The notes beneath the pieces are model-generated. The model saw only the letters and a program-made list of their open reading frames with translations, was not told where the DNA came from and made no database searches. A program made the translations under genes and the position numbers. 64,000 bases of DNA from Rhodoluna sp. (GTDB taxonomy: Bacteria > Actinomycetota > Actinomycetes > Actinomycetales > Microbacteriaceae): assembly GCA_024641095.1 (NCBI GenBank), contig JAHEDR010000002.1, positions 248,001-312,000 on the forward strand, given 5' to 3'. Every line of letters starts with the position of its first letter. The first letter of the stretch is position 1. This document shows, in pieces, positions 44,292 through 53,057 of this stretch.

Positions 44292-45344
44292 GTGACTGCT
44301 GCGCAAACACATTTTGGAAATCCAAATATCGAGCAGCGAAACCTTGCCGAGGGTGAAGCCGTTGTAAACCTAGGCGCTCGCGGAATTATTAAAGTCAGCG
44401 GTGAAGACCGCTTGAGCTGGTTGCACTCGCTGCTATCGCAAAACCTAAAAAATCTTTTGCCGGGTGTTTCTGCAGAGGCTCTACTGCTTGATCCTCAAGG
44501 TCACATCGAGCAGGTAATTCACTTTTTGGATGACGGTCAAACCTCTTGGTTAATGGTTGAGGCCGAAGGCCGTGAGGCTCTGATTGCTTGGCTTAACAAA
44601 ATGATTTTCCGCATGAAGGTCACCGTTGAAGATGTGTCCGAAGATTTTTCCTTGGTTGGCCAACTGGGTGCAGGCTTAGCCCAGGCAGAAGTTTCAAACG
44701 GAGTTGCATTGGTTTGGCAAGACCCGTGGCCAGGTGTGGTTACCGGTGGAGTGCGCTATTCAATGGCACGCCCGGCTAAGTGGGCTTGGACCGAATCTGT
44801 AGTTGCTAATTCAAAACTTGATGCAGTGCTTGCTGCGCACGAGCAGGCTGGCACCATGGCCTACGACGCACTGCGCATTGCTGCACACCGCCCACGTCAG
44901 GCCTCGGAGGTTGACGCTAAAGCTTTGCCTCACGAGTTTGATTGGCTCTCTACCGCGGTGCACATGTCAAAGGGTTGTTACCGAGGCCAAGAGACCGTGG
45001 CCAAGGTGCACAACCTAGGTCACCCACCACGCAGACTTACCTTCTTGCACCTTGATGGCTCGGGTCACTTCTTACCCGATGCCGGCGATGAGATTTTTGT
45101 AGCCGGCGTTGGCGGTGCAAGTGAAGACCGCCCACGTGGCAAGGTAACCATTGCCGCGCAGCACTACGAATCTGGGCCTATCGCTCTGGCGCTACTTAGC
45201 CGAGGGGTGCCAGAGGACGCACAACTTGTTGTGAAGAGCACCGGCGGCGAGATTCAAGCAACTCAAGAAGTCATAGTTCCGGCCAGTGCCGGTAAGGCTG
45301 CCGATATTCCAAAGCGAAACCTGCTGATGGGTGGCAAGCATTAA
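44292..45344 (+). CDS. ygfZ: Folate-binding YgfZ/GcvT-like protein
   Basis: 350 residues, GTG start. The signature KGCYRGQETVAKVHNLG near residue 228 identifies YgfZ-type proteins, which bind tetrahydrofolate and support iron-sulfur cluster enzymes. The N-terminal GCV_T-like domain (ARGIIKVSGEDRLSWLHSLLSQNL) is intact. Probably one transcript with the small peptide and nitrobindin genes. Confidence 0.9.
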   Translation: MTAAQTHFGNPNIEQRNLAEGEAVVNLGARGIIKVSGEDRLSWLHSLLSQNLKNLLPGVSAEALLLDPQGHIEQVIHFLDDGQTSWLMVEAEGREALIAWLNKMIFRMKVTVEDVSEDFSLVGQLGAGLAQAEVSNGVALVWQDPWPGVVTGGVRYSMARPAKWAWTESVVANSKLDAVLAAHEQAGTMAYDALRIAAHRPRQASEVDAKALPHEFDWLSTAVHMSKGCYRGQETVAKVHNLGHPPRRLTFLHLDGSGHFLPDAGDEIFVAGVGGASEDRPRGKVTIAAQHYESGPIALALLSRGVPEDAQLVVKSTGGEIQATQEVIVPASAGKAADIPKRNLLMGGKH

Positions 45345-45360
45345 TGAATGGCAATAGCTA

Positions 45361-46434
45361 ATGCTGGGCAAATTCAACTGGAACTTAAAAGTCTCGGCGC
45401 AGCGCGTTCTTGAATCACTGCCATCTATTTTGCAAATCGTTGCCGCAGCAACCAGTGCATATTCAGTTGCTTACTTTTTACTGGGTCATTCGAATCCAAT
45501 TTTTGCCGTGACGGTAACCATTGCCTCACTTGGGTTCACGCGCGATGCAAGACTTCGCCGAGTATTTGAAACAGCGCTTGGCATGGTGATTGGAATTGCA
45601 CTTTCCGAAATTCTGCTTAACCAGTTGGGTGCTGGAGTTTGGCAAATGGCGGTTGTGTTGTTGATTGCACTTACCTCGGCAAGATTTCTTTCTGGCAAGG
45701 CAGCTTTTGCACTGACGGTGGGAGTGCAGGCAATGTTGGTTTACATCATGCCGGCACCAGATGGCGGCGCCTTTGTGCGAAGCCTGGATGCGCTAATTGG
45801 TGGAGCTACCGCTTTGGTATTTACCGCTTTAATTCCGCGCAATCCAATTGGCATGGCGTCCAAGGATGCCGAGAGACTATTCGCCGTTTTTCTTGACTCG
45901 GTTGATGCGCTAAAAATTGCGGTGCGTAGTGCCGACTTCAAAGTTGTTGATGCCGCGCTGGTTCGTGTGCGAGGTTCGCAGCCGCTGGTAGATAACTGGC
46001 GCATGAGCTTGGACAGCGCAATATCGGTTTCTAGAATTTCGCCGTTTATGCGAAAGCACCGCCAGGGGTTATCGGGGCAGGTTCGACTGATGCGCGGCAT
46101 GGACTTAGCTACTCGCAATTTGCGTGTGGTGGTTCGCCGAGTTGATTTCTTGATTCGCGATGGCCAGCCACGCCCTTACCTTGCCGATTTGTTCGAGCAG
46201 ATATCGGTGGCAACCGCTGTTCTAGCCAAAGGCCTGGAAAGCACCGATGGCCTCACCGAGGCAAGAGAAATGCTGCTGGAGATTGTTCACCAGTTAGACC
46301 CAAAGAAATTTGGCATTGCCGATCAACTGCGCGAAGCCAGCGTGTTGCTACTTCTTCGCCCGCTACTGATTGATTTGCTTTGTGCCAGCGGCATGTCCGA
46401 AGACGCTGCGCGAGCAGAACTGCCAGAAGTTTAA
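45361..46434 (+). CDS. FUSC/aromatic-acid-exporter family membrane protein
   Basis: 357 residues. Six hydrophobic segments within residues 20-170 (IVAAATSAYSVAYFLLG, PIFAVTVTIASLGF, VVLLIALTSARFLSG, FALTVGVQAMLVYIM, ALIGGATALVFTALI) followed by a soluble helical C-terminal half. This is a half-size FUSC_2 protein. The DAR.RRVFETALGMVIGI motif is typical. Cargo unknown. It starts 16 bases after ygfZ with no clear ribosome site. Confidence 0.82.
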   Translation: MLGKFNWNLKVSAQRVLESLPSILQIVAAATSAYSVAYFLLGHSNPIFAVTVTIASLGFTRDARLRRVFETALGMVIGIALSEILLNQLGAGVWQMAVVLLIALTSARFLSGKAAFALTVGVQAMLVYIMPAPDGGAFVRSLDALIGGATALVFTALIPRNPIGMASKDAERLFAVFLDSVDALKIAVRSADFKVVDAALVRVRGSQPLVDNWRMSLDSAISVSRISPFMRKHRQGLSGQVRLMRGMDLATRNLRVVVRRVDFLIRDGQPRPYLADLFEQISVATAVLAKGLESTDGLTEAREMLLEIVHQLDPKKFGIADQLREASVLLLLRPLLIDLLCASGMSEDAARAELPEV

Positions 46435-46441
46435 GCAGCAG

Positions 46442-47233
46442 TTAATTTGGCGCTACCGCCGACCATTCAACGGTAAGTTCACCCAAGCGCCAGCGCTTGC
46501 GATCGCCAATAATTGGCCAGCCTGCACCAATTAATTGCCTACAGGTTGATACCCAACGCTGAGCAGGGCTAAAGGCACCAATGCCCGCATTTGATTGCCA
46601 GGCCAAATCAAGAGCACTTAAGAACTCGTGAATTTTTTCACCAGCAATGTTGTGATGAATCAAAACCTTTGGCAGGCGGTCGGCAACCTTGCTTGGCAGG
46701 TCAAGCCCCAGCAACCTCAGTGATATCGTGAAACTCATTGGTTTGGATTTATTTAGCGTCACCCAACTCGCTAACCTGCCAATTTCGTCGCAGGTTCCCT
46801 CAACGAGTAACCCGTTTGGACTTAGCTTTGCTTGCATTTGTGCCCATGCGGCCGGTACTTCCGATTCGTCGTATTGTCTAAGCACGTTGAAGGCACGAAT
46901 TACATCGGCGCTATTGCCAACTTCTTTCGGCAGGGGTGTTTCAAAGCCGCCGTGAGTGAAGTGCAAATTACTTGTGGCTACGGCTAGGCCGCGCTCAACT
47001 CTTTCGCGATCAATCTCAATTCCCACCACGTGAGTGTTGGCATTTATTTTGCGGAGCCTCGAAAGCAACTCAACAGCGGTGATTGGTGAGGCCCCAAAAC
47101 CAAGGTCAACCACGATTGGGGTTGGGGTTTGGCGAAGCAGTGGCAAGGCGGCAATGTATCGGTCAATGCGGCGAAGCCGATTGGGGTTAGTGGTACCCCT
47201 GGTGATTGTGCCGATTGGCTTCTTAGTGACCAC
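46442..47233 (-). CDS. Class I SAM-dependent methyltransferase-like protein
   Basis: 263 residues from GTG 47233; TAGATT ends seven bases before it, and a start at 47287 would overlap gpmA. SAM-binding motif VVDLGFGASPITAVELL near residue 40 with acidic residue in VVGIEIDRERV. The later part (NVLRQYDESEVPAAWAQMQAKLSPNGLLVEGTCDEIGR) fits the fold. Substrate unknown. It lacks a recognised RNA-binding domain. Confidence 0.78.
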   Translation of the reverse strand: MVTKKPIGTITRGTTNPNRLRRIDRYIAALPLLRQTPTPIVVDLGFGASPITAVELLSRLRKINANTHVVGIEIDRERVERGLAVATSNLHFTHGGFETPLPKEVGNSADVIRAFNVLRQYDESEVPAAWAQMQAKLSPNGLLVEGTCDEIGRLASWVTLNKSKPMSFTISLRLLGLDLPSKVADRLPKVLIHHNIAGEKIHEFLSALDLAWQSNAGIGAFSPAQRWVSTCRQLIGAGWPIIGDRKRWRLGELTVEWSAVAPN

Positions 47234-47240
47234 GGATACA

Positions 47241-47246
47241 AATCTA
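47241..47246 (-). promoter_or_regulatory. Candidate -10 hexamer (leaderless) for the methyltransferase gene
   Basis: TAGATT on the minus strand, seven bases before GTG 47233. Confidence 0.4.
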
Positions 47247-47256
47247 CCGTCGCCAC

Positions 47257-47262
47257 TAAACT
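47257..47262 (+). promoter_or_regulatory. Candidate -10 hexamer (leaderless) for gpmA
   Basis: TAAACT ends six bases before ATG 47269 and directly abuts GTG 47263; identical to the hexamers before galT and the CopC gene. Confidence 0.5.
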
Positions 47263-47268
47263 GTGAGC

Positions 47269-48024
47269 ATGACTGCCAAATACACACTCATTCTTTTGCG
47301 CCACGGTAACTCGGTTTGGAACCAAGAAAACCTTTTTACCGGTTGGGTAGACGTTGACCTTAGCGACCAAGGTCGTGCCGAGGCAAAGCGTGCCGGTGAA
47401 TTGCTTGCCGAGTCTGGCCTAAAGCCTGACCTGCTTTACACATCACGTTTGAAGCGCGCAATCAACACCGCACACATTGCCCTAAACGCTGCCGAGCGCA
47501 GCTGGATTGACGTGCAGCGTGACTGGCGCCTGAACGAGCGTCACTACGGTGCGTTGCAGGGCAAGGACAAGGCTCAGACCTTGGCCGAGTATGGCCCAGA
47601 GATGTTCCAAACCTGGCGTCGCAGCTTTGACGTGCCACCTCCGCCGATTGACGACAACGATAAGTTCTCTCAGGCGCACGATGAGCGTTATGCAGATCTT
47701 GGTGAAAACATTCCAAAGACCGAGTGCCTAAAGGATGTGCTTGAGCGCATGCTTCCGTTCTGGCTATCAGACATTCAGCCATCACTGAAAAGCGGCAAGA
47801 CTGTTTTGGTTACCGCACACGGAAACTCACTTCGTGCACTGGTGAAGCACCTTGATGGAGTTTCAGACGAAGAAATCGCCGAACTAAATATTCCAACCGG
47901 TATTCCTTTGGTTTATAAGTTGGACGAAAACTTTAAGCCGGTTGTTGCCGGTGGCGAATACCTAGACCCAGAGGCTGCGGCCGCTGGTGCAGCTGCAGTA
48001 GCGGCCCAAGGTAATAAGAAGTAG
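47269..48024 (+). CDS. gpmA: 2,3-bisphosphoglycerate-dependent phosphoglycerate mutase
   Basis: Glycolytic interconversion of 3- and 2-phosphoglycerate. 251 residues from ATG 47269 (GTG 47263 possible). Phosphohistidine motif [18 protein letters not shown], then [10 protein letters not shown], the ERHYGALQG segment and [11 protein letters not shown]. Ala/Gly-rich C-terminal tail. Neighbouring phoU/senX3-regX3 matches the actinobacterial order. A bidirectional terminator follows. Confidence 0.96.
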   Translation: MTAKYTLILLRHGNSVWNQENLFTGWVDVDLSDQGRAEAKRAGELLAESGLKPDLLYTSRLKRAINTAHIALNAAERSWIDVQRDWRLNERHYGALQGKDKAQTLAEYGPEMFQTWRRSFDVPPPPIDDNDKFSQAHDERYADLGENIPKTECLKDVLERMLPFWLSDIQPSLKSGKTVLVTAHGNSLRALVKHLDGVSDEEIAELNIPTGIPLVYKLDENFKPVVAGGEYLDPEAAAAGAAAVAAQGNKK

Positions 48025-48050
48025 GCGAAACAAAAAGTAAAAGATTAAAT

Positions 48051-48084
48051 AAAAAACCTCCCCGAATTACCGGGGAGGTTTTTT
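48051..48084. terminator. Bidirectional terminator between gpmA and phoU
   Basis: 14-base stem (48051-48064 with 48071-48084), CCTCCCCG/CGGGGAGG core with A6 and T6 flanks, six-base loop. Confidence 0.93.
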
Positions 48085-48092
48085 GTTAGAAG

Positions 48093-48743
48093 CTATTCGG
48101 CATCGGCCCATTCGCCGGTGGTGAGGTAGCTCACCTTGGTTGAGATGTCCACCACGTGATCGGCAAAGCGCTCGTGGTAGCGGCTGGCAAGAGTCACGTC
48201 AACTGTGAACATCGCGTTTTCTTTCCAGTCGTCAGAAAGAACAACATCAAACACGTGACGGTGCAGCTCATCAACTCGTGCATCCTGCGCCTGAATCTCG
48301 CGCGCAAAATCTGCATCGGTGGTTTTTAGAAGTTGCACAACCTGCTTGGCTAGTTTCACATCTAGTTCGCCCATCTCGGCAAAGGTTGAAGCCAGTGAGG
48401 TAGGTACTGCAGAACCTGGAAAGCGGTAGCGGGCAATTGCGGCAATGTGACCGGCCAGCGCACCCATGCGCTCAAGCGATGCAGAAATTCTTAGCGCCGA
48501 AACCAAAACACGTAGGTCGCGGGCAACCGGTGACTGCTTTGCCAAAATCTTGATGACGAGTTCGTCTAGGGCTAGGGCCTTGTTTCCGGTGGCGTCGGCA
48601 ATTGCAATTGCCTCGTCGGCTAGCTCTGCGTTTGAAGTGGTGAACGCCTTGCTGGCCTTCTCGATCACTCGGGCAGAATCGGATGCAATCTCAACCAGGC
48701 GGGTTTGAACCTCTTGCAACTGGGATTGAAAAATCTCGCGCAC
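48093..48743 (-). CDS. phoU: Phosphate signalling protein PhoU
   Basis: 216 residues, two PhoU three-helix repeats (about 1-110 and 115-205). The repeat motifs ALALDELVIKILAKQSPVARDLR and the SLERMGALAGHIA metal/Glu-type segment are visible; a second copy is RYHERFADHVVDIS. PhoU links the Pst transporter to the SenX3/PhoR kinase and dampens the response when phosphate is plentiful. GTG start with GAGAGGT upstream. A PHO box lies 40 bases upstream, divergent from senX3. Confidence 0.93.
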   Translation of the reverse strand: MREIFQSQLQEVQTRLVEIASDSARVIEKASKAFTTSNAELADEAIAIADATGNKALALDELVIKILAKQSPVARDLRVLVSALRISASLERMGALAGHIAAIARYRFPGSAVPTSLASTFAEMGELDVKLAKQVVQLLKTTDADFAREIQAQDARVDELHRHVFDVVLSDDWKENAMFTVDVTLASRYHERFADHVVDISTKVSYLTTGEWADAE

Positions 48744-48782
48744 GCGGCACCTCTCGTTTGAATTCCCCTGAAGAATCGCAGG

Positions 48783-48815
48783 GCTAGGTAAACAAACGCC
48801 AAACTTTCACTGAAC
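48783..48815 (-). promoter_or_regulatory. PHO box upstream of phoU
   Basis: On the minus strand three contiguous 11-base units each start GTT: GTTCAGTGAAA (48815-48805), GTTTGGCGTTT (48804-48794), GTTTACCTAGC (48793-48783). Same spacing as the array before pit. It faces phoU and suggests autoregulation by RegX3/PhoP. Confidence 0.6.
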
Positions 48816-48875
48816 TGACCAAGAATTCCCTAGTTTTCAGGGGTTCCGGGCTGTTAACCAAGCAAACAAATCACC

Positions 48876-48881
48876 TAGTCT
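48876..48881 (+). promoter_or_regulatory. Candidate -10 hexamer (leaderless) for senX3
   Basis: TAGTCT ends six bases before GTG 48888; no ribosome site is visible. Confidence 0.45.
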
Positions 48882-48887
48882 TGAAGC

Positions 48888-50042
48888 GTGAACACCTCGG
48901 CAGAACTCTGGACGGCAGCAGCCCTGTCCTTTGTGACCGGGGCAGTGGCAACCGGCCTCGTGCTGTGGACCACCCTTAAAACCCAAGAGGCGCAGAAAAA
49001 GGCCCAGATAATTCCCGATGGAATTACTGGGGCACTGCACGCCTTGGCAACCGCCGGCCTAGTGCTGGACGTTGAAAACAAAATTGTTCGTGCCACCAGA
49101 AGTGCCTTTGCGCTTGGCTTGGTGCGCGATCAGGTTTTGGTTCACCCAAAACTCGTTTCGTTGGTAGACAAAGCTCGTAAGGCCAAGAAATCTAGCAAGG
49201 CTCGTGCTCGCGATTTTGCACTCGCCTCCGAAATTGGCGACAACACCATTTGGGTAACTTCAAGAGCGGTGCACCTAGGTGATGGTTTTGTTTTGCTGCT
49301 GGTTGAAGACAGAACCGAATCACACAATCTGGAAGAAACCCGCCGCGACTTTGTAGCTAACATTTCTCACGAGCTAAAGACTCCAATTGGAGCAATGAGT
49401 TTGCTTTCAGAGGCAATTCAATCGGCCGCTGATGATCCTAAGCAGGTTCGTAAGTTTGCTAAAAATCTTGAAACCGAATCTGCGCGTCTCACTCAGTTAG
49501 TTCAAGACATCATTCAACTTTCCAGAGTTCAGTCGGCCGATGTTGCCGGTGGTACTCAAGAAGTTGACCTTACTTTGGTGGTTGCCGAGGCGGTTGATAG
49601 AAACCGCGTGCAGGCAAACAAAAAGAAGATTCAGGTCAAGGTATCGGCTTCAGATAAGTTGCGTGTATTTGGCGACCTAGAACTGCTAACCACCGCGGTG
49701 AAGAACCTAATTGAAAATGCAATTTCATATTCCGATGCCGAAACCAGTGTGAGTGTCTCGCTTCGCAAGAAGAGCGGCGTGGCTGAGATTGCCGTTAAAG
49801 ACAAAGGCGCGGGTATTGCACCAGATGACCTTGAAAGAATTTTTGAACGTTTCTACCGAATTGATCAAAGCCGCTCGCGTGCCACAGGTGGCACTGGCTT
49901 GGGTTTGAGCCTGGTAAAAAACATCACCCAAAAACACCTTGGCGAGATTCAGGTGAAATCAAAACTTGGTTCTGGTTCAACCTTCACCATCCGACTACCG
50001 CTGGCAACTGCACCAATTGATGCAACAGGAAGCAAAAAATAA
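48888..50042 (+). CDS. senX3: Sensor histidine kinase SenX3/PhoR type
   Basis: 384 residues. One N-terminal membrane span (about 6-25), a PAS-like region (about 45-145), then HisKA with FVANISHELKTPIGAM (phosphoacceptor His near 162) and a HATPase domain with NLIENAISYS, DKGAGIAPDDLERIFERFYR and GTGLGLSLVKN. Senses phosphate status together with PhoU and phosphorylates RegX3. Overlaps regX3 by one base. Confidence 0.93.
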   Translation: MNTSAELWTAAALSFVTGAVATGLVLWTTLKTQEAQKKAQIIPDGITGALHALATAGLVLDVENKIVRATRSAFALGLVRDQVLVHPKLVSLVDKARKAKKSSKARARDFALASEIGDNTIWVTSRAVHLGDGFVLLLVEDRTESHNLEETRRDFVANISHELKTPIGAMSLLSEAIQSAADDPKQVRKFAKNLETESARLTQLVQDIIQLSRVQSADVAGGTQEVDLTLVVAEAVDRNRVQANKKKIQVKVSASDKLRVFGDLELLTTAVKNLIENAISYSDAETSVSVSLRKKSGVAEIAVKDKGAGIAPDDLERIFERFYRIDQSRSRATGGTGLGLSLVKNITQKHLGEIQVKSKLGSGSTFTIRLPLATAPIDATGSKK

Positions 50043-50728
50043 TGACACGTGTCCTAATTGTTGAAGACGAGCAGTCCCTTCGCGAGCCGCTGGTTTACCT
50101 ACTCAAGAAGGAAGGCTTTGACACCGTTGAGGCTGCCGATGGCAACGAGGCAATTCAGATTTTTGACAAGGGTGATATTGACCTGGTGCTGCTTGACCTG
50201 ATGTTGCCTGGCATTAGCGGCAACGAAGTTTGCCGCATTATTCGCCAGAGCTCTCAGGTGCCAATCATCATGCTCACCGCCAAGGACTCAGAAATTGACA
50301 AGGTGGTCGGGCTTGAAATTGGCGCCGACGACTACGTGACCAAACCTTACTCAACTCGTGAACTACTTGCCCGCATGAAGGCGGTGCTTCGCCGCAACAC
50401 CGATGCCGCTCCGGTTTCTAAAACTCCGGGCATCATTGAGGTTGGCTCGGTTCGTATGGATGTTGATCGTCACATCGTAGAAGTGCACGGCGAGAAGGTT
50501 TCAATGCCGCTAAAGGAGTTTGAACTTCTTGAGCTGCTGCTAGAAAACGCCAACCGAGTTTTGACCCGAGGTCAGATCATTGACCGCGTTTGGGGCTCAA
50601 ATTACTTTGGTGACACCAAGACCTTGGATGTGCACATTAAGCGCATTCGATCCAAGATTGAGGACGACCCGGCAAGACCGGTTCACCTGCTTACCGTTCG
50701 CGGTCTTGGCTATAAGTTCGAGGCTTAA
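50042..50728 (+). CDS. regX3: Response regulator RegX3/PhoP type
   Basis: 228 residues. Receiver with acidic pair VEDEQ (9-11), phosphoacceptor Asp in LVLLDLMLPG (near 52), Thr in LTAKD and Lys in TKPYS; C-terminal OmpR winged helix (MPLKEFELLELLLENANRVLTRGQIIDRVWG). Partner of SenX3. It is the likely protein binding the PHO boxes at 20255 and 48783. A terminator follows. Confidence 0.94.
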   Translation: MTRVLIVEDEQSLREPLVYLLKKEGFDTVEAADGNEAIQIFDKGDIDLVLLDLMLPGISGNEVCRIIRQSSQVPIIMLTAKDSEIDKVVGLEIGADDYVTKPYSTRELLARMKAVLRRNTDAAPVSKTPGIIEVGSVRMDVDRHIVEVHGEKVSMPLKEFELLELLLENANRVLTRGQIIDRVWGSNYFGDTKTLDVHIKRIRSKIEDDPARPVHLLTVRGLGYKFEA

Positions 50729-50730
50729 AC

Positions 50731-50763
50731 AAAAAATCCCCCACACATCGCGGGGGATTTTTT
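50731..50763. terminator. Terminator between regX3 and the convergent lipoprotein gene
   Basis: 12-base stem AAAAAATCCCCC/GGGGGATTTTTT with a nine-base loop; symmetric flanks suit convergent genes. Confidence 0.92.
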
Positions 50764-50773
50764 ATAAGCGCAG

Positions 50774-51268
50774 TTAGTTGCTTGAAGGCTCAACTTCACC
50801 AAGCGAATCAATTATTGGCTTGTAGAAGTCAAAGGTGTCATCAAGCACAGGAACGTTTAGGTCAACTGAGCTTGCGCCTTCTGAAACTTTGATGGTCACG
50901 ATGTCGCCAGGCTTGCCACCAAGGTTGATAGCAAGTGCCTGGCCGCCGTTGTAGCCAAGGTCAAGCTTCTGACCAGGGTTCACGGTGAAGGTCACATCCT
51001 TTGCTTCGCTCAAAGCGGCATCGGTGTATGAAATCTTTAGGGTCTTTGCCTCAAGGCCTGGGTTCACGATTGAACCGGCAAGAGCCGAGACGGTGCCATT
51101 GGTTAGGTATACGAAGTTGCGAACCTTTAGGGTCTCTAGGTTGGCCTGTGAGCCATCTGCAGGCGCGTAATCGATGTGTGAGGCAATTGGGCTAGTGAAG
51201 GTGCAACCAGCAGTACCAACAAGCAATGATGCGGCAATTGCCACGGCAGCGAACTTACGAATAGCCAT
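50774..51268 (-). CDS. Lipoprotein of unknown function
   Basis: 164 residues from ATG 51268, chosen because AGGAGG sits eight bases upstream; the longer frame to 51289 would include that site. Signal peptide MAIRKFAAVAIAASLLVGTAGC with lipobox VGTAGC (Cys at 22). The mature part is a beta-rich domain (VRNFVYLTNGTVSALAGSIVNPG, TVNPGQKLDLGY) that resembles immunoglobulin-like/DUF-type folds of actinobacterial copper or surface lipoproteins, but no firm family is assigned. Confidence 0.8.
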   Translation of the reverse strand: MAIRKFAAVAIAASLLVGTAGCTFTSPIASHIDYAPADGSQANLETLKVRNFVYLTNGTVSALAGSIVNPGLEAKTLKISYTDAALSEAKDVTFTVNPGQKLDLGYNGGQALAINLGGKPGDIVTIKVSEGASSVDLNVPVLDDTFDFYKPIIDSLGEVEPSSN

Positions 51269-51312
51269 TATTCCTCCTGGGATACGCAATACAACCCTCC
51301 CAGTTTAGCCCT

Positions 51313-51340
51313 TTGTTACGGGGGTTCCCTGTGGTAAAAT
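51313..51340 (+). promoter_or_regulatory. carD promoter
   Basis: TTGTTA (51313-51318) and TAAAAT (51335-51340) with a 16-base spacer, 27 bases before the carD ATG; GAGAGG at 51351-51356 is the ribosome site. Confidence 0.75.
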
Positions 51341-51367
51341 TGTGGTTTCTGAGAGGTAATCACCCGC

Positions 51368-51859
51368 ATGAAGTTTGAAGTCGGCGAAACAGTCGTATAC
51401 CCACACCACGGAGCAGCAAAGATCGTTGAGGTCGCTGACAAGACCATCCGCGGTGAGAAAAAGAAGTACCTGCAGCTAAAAGTTGCTCAGGGCGATCTCA
51501 CAATTTGGGTTCCTGCCGACAACGTTGAAATGGTTGGCGTTCGCGACGTTATTGACAAAAAGGGTGTTCAGACCGTTTACGGCGTATTGCGCGCCGAGTT
51601 CACCGAGGAGCCAACCAACTGGTCTCGCCGCTACAAGGCAAACCTAGAGAAGCTAGCTTCTGGTGACGTGGTTAAGGTTTCTGAGGTCGTGCGTGACCTA
51701 TGGCGCCGCGACCAGGACCGCGGCCTTTCAGCCGGTGAAAAGCGCATGTTGGCTAAGGCCCGTCAAATTTTGGTTTCAGAGTTGGCTCTTGCACACAAGA
51801 CCGATGAAGAAAAAGCATCTCTAGAACTAGACAAAGTTCTAGCAACGCCAGGAAAGTAG
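51368..51859 (+). CDS. carD: CarD-family RNA polymerase-binding regulator
   Basis: 163 residues. N-terminal RNAP-interacting domain [20 protein letters not shown] and a C-terminal helical DNA-binding domain ([42 protein letters not shown]) with the conserved Trp that wedges the open complex. Stabilises open complexes at rRNA and many other promoters. First gene of a carD-ispDF-cysS-rlmB run; ispDF follows after seven bases. Confidence 0.95.
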   Translation: MKFEVGETVVYPHHGAAKIVEVADKTIRGEKKKYLQLKVAQGDLTIWVPADNVEMVGVRDVIDKKGVQTVYGVLRAEFTEEPTNWSRRYKANLEKLASGDVVKVSEVVRDLWRRDQDRGLSAGEKRMLAKARQILVSELALAHKTDEEKASLELDKVLATPGK

Positions 51860-51866
51860 TTTTCAA

Positions 51867-53057
51867 ATGACCAGTCGCGATTTAGCGGTGGTCGTTGTTG
51901 CTGCTGGTTTGGGCACACGACTGGGTGCCGATAAACCTAAAGCTTTTGTGAATCTCGCTGAAAAAACTTTGCTTCAGCATGCCCTAGAAAACATCGCCGG
52001 TGTTGCCGCACTGGAACAGGTTGTAATTGCCGTTCCTGCTGGGCACGAAGCGCAAACCGCTCAACTTGCCGATTTGGCGCTAGCTGGTGCATCAGTGCGT
52101 TTTGATGTTGTGGTTGGTGGTCACACTCGTCAGGAATCAATTGCAAATGCACTTGGCGTAATTGATGATGCGGCAGAAGTAATTTTGGTTCACGATGCCG
52201 CTCGTGCTTTGGCGCCGGCTTCACTTTTTGAACGAGTTGCCGCCGAGGTGCGTCGTTCTACAGTTGGCGCAGTGCCACTTATGAAAATTGCCGACACCAT
52301 TAAGCGGGTTGACGACGAGATTGTTCGTGAGACTGTTGACCGCAATACTCTTCGCGCCGCACAGACACCTCAAGGTTTTGTGGCTGCAGATTTGAAGGCC
52401 GCCTATGCGGATGCAAAAAATGATTACACCGATGACGCAGCGCTGGCACAGGCTCACGGGATTCAGTTGAACTCGGTTGAGGGTGATGAGCGCGCTTTCA
52501 AGATCACCACTGCCGAAGACTTGGCCGCTGCCGAGCTTAGATTCATTGGCCACGGTCTTGGTGCCAATTTGCGCACCGGAATTGGCACAGATGTGCACCG
52601 CTTCACCGAGGATGAAAACAAACCGCTTTACCTGGGCACAATTCTTTGGCCTGGTGAACGCGGGCTCGAAGGCCACAGCGATGGCGACGCGGTAAGTCAC
52701 GCAATTGTGGATGCACTTTTGTCGGCGGCAGGGCTTGGCGACATCGGCAGCAACTTTGGTGTTGACCGCCCAGAATTTATTGGTGCCAACGGTCGAGTAT
52801 TTATTGAGGCAACCCTTGAACTGCTGCACTCTCACGGCTACAGCGTGCAAAACGTATCGGTGCAAATTATTGGCAACCGCCCAAAGGTTTCACCAATGCG
52901 CGCACAGGTTGAAGCAGAGCTTTCGGCGATTGTTGGCGCACCGGTAACGCTTGGTGCAACCACAACCGATGGCCTTGGTTTTCTAGGCAACGATGAGGGC
53001 GTGGCAGCGGTTGCTACCGCTTTGATTTCGGGTGCCAAAGGTAGGCTTGCCCTGTGA
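51867..53057 (+). CDS. ispDF: Bifunctional IspD/IspF isoprenoid (MEP pathway) enzyme
   Basis: 396 residues joining two enzymes. Residues about 1-220 are IspD (CTP transferase): VVVVAAGLGTRLGADKPKAF and VHDAARAL. Residues about 235-396 are IspF (cyclodiphosphate synthase): GTDVHRF zinc ligands, LEGHSDGDAVSHAI, GDIGSNFG and ATTTDGLGFLG. Both act on methylerythritol intermediates toward IPP/DMAPP. Many actinobacteria have separate adjacent genes; here they are fused. GTG of cysS overlaps by four bases. Confidence 0.95.
   Translation: MTSRDLAVVVVAAGLGTRLGADKPKAFVNLAEKTLLQHALENIAGVAALEQVVIAVPAGHEAQTAQLADLALAGASVRFDVVVGGHTRQESIANALGVIDDAAEVILVHDAARALAPASLFERVAAEVRRSTVGAVPLMKIADTIKRVDDEIVRETVDRNTLRAAQTPQGFVAADLKAAYADAKNDYTDDAALAQAHGIQLNSVEGDERAFKITTAEDLAAAELRFIGHGLGANLRTGIGTDVHRFTEDENKPLYLGTILWPGERGLEGHSDGDAVSHAIVDALLSAAGLGDIGSNFGVDRPEFIGANGRVFIEATLELLHSHGYSVQNVSVQIIGNRPKVSPMRAQVEAELSAIVGAPVTLGATTTDGLGFLGNDEGVAAVATALISGAKGRLAL

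Noticed and set aside
52221-52865. 214-codon open frame antisense to ispDF
   Set aside because: No recognisable domain and the sense strand carries intact IspD and IspF motifs.
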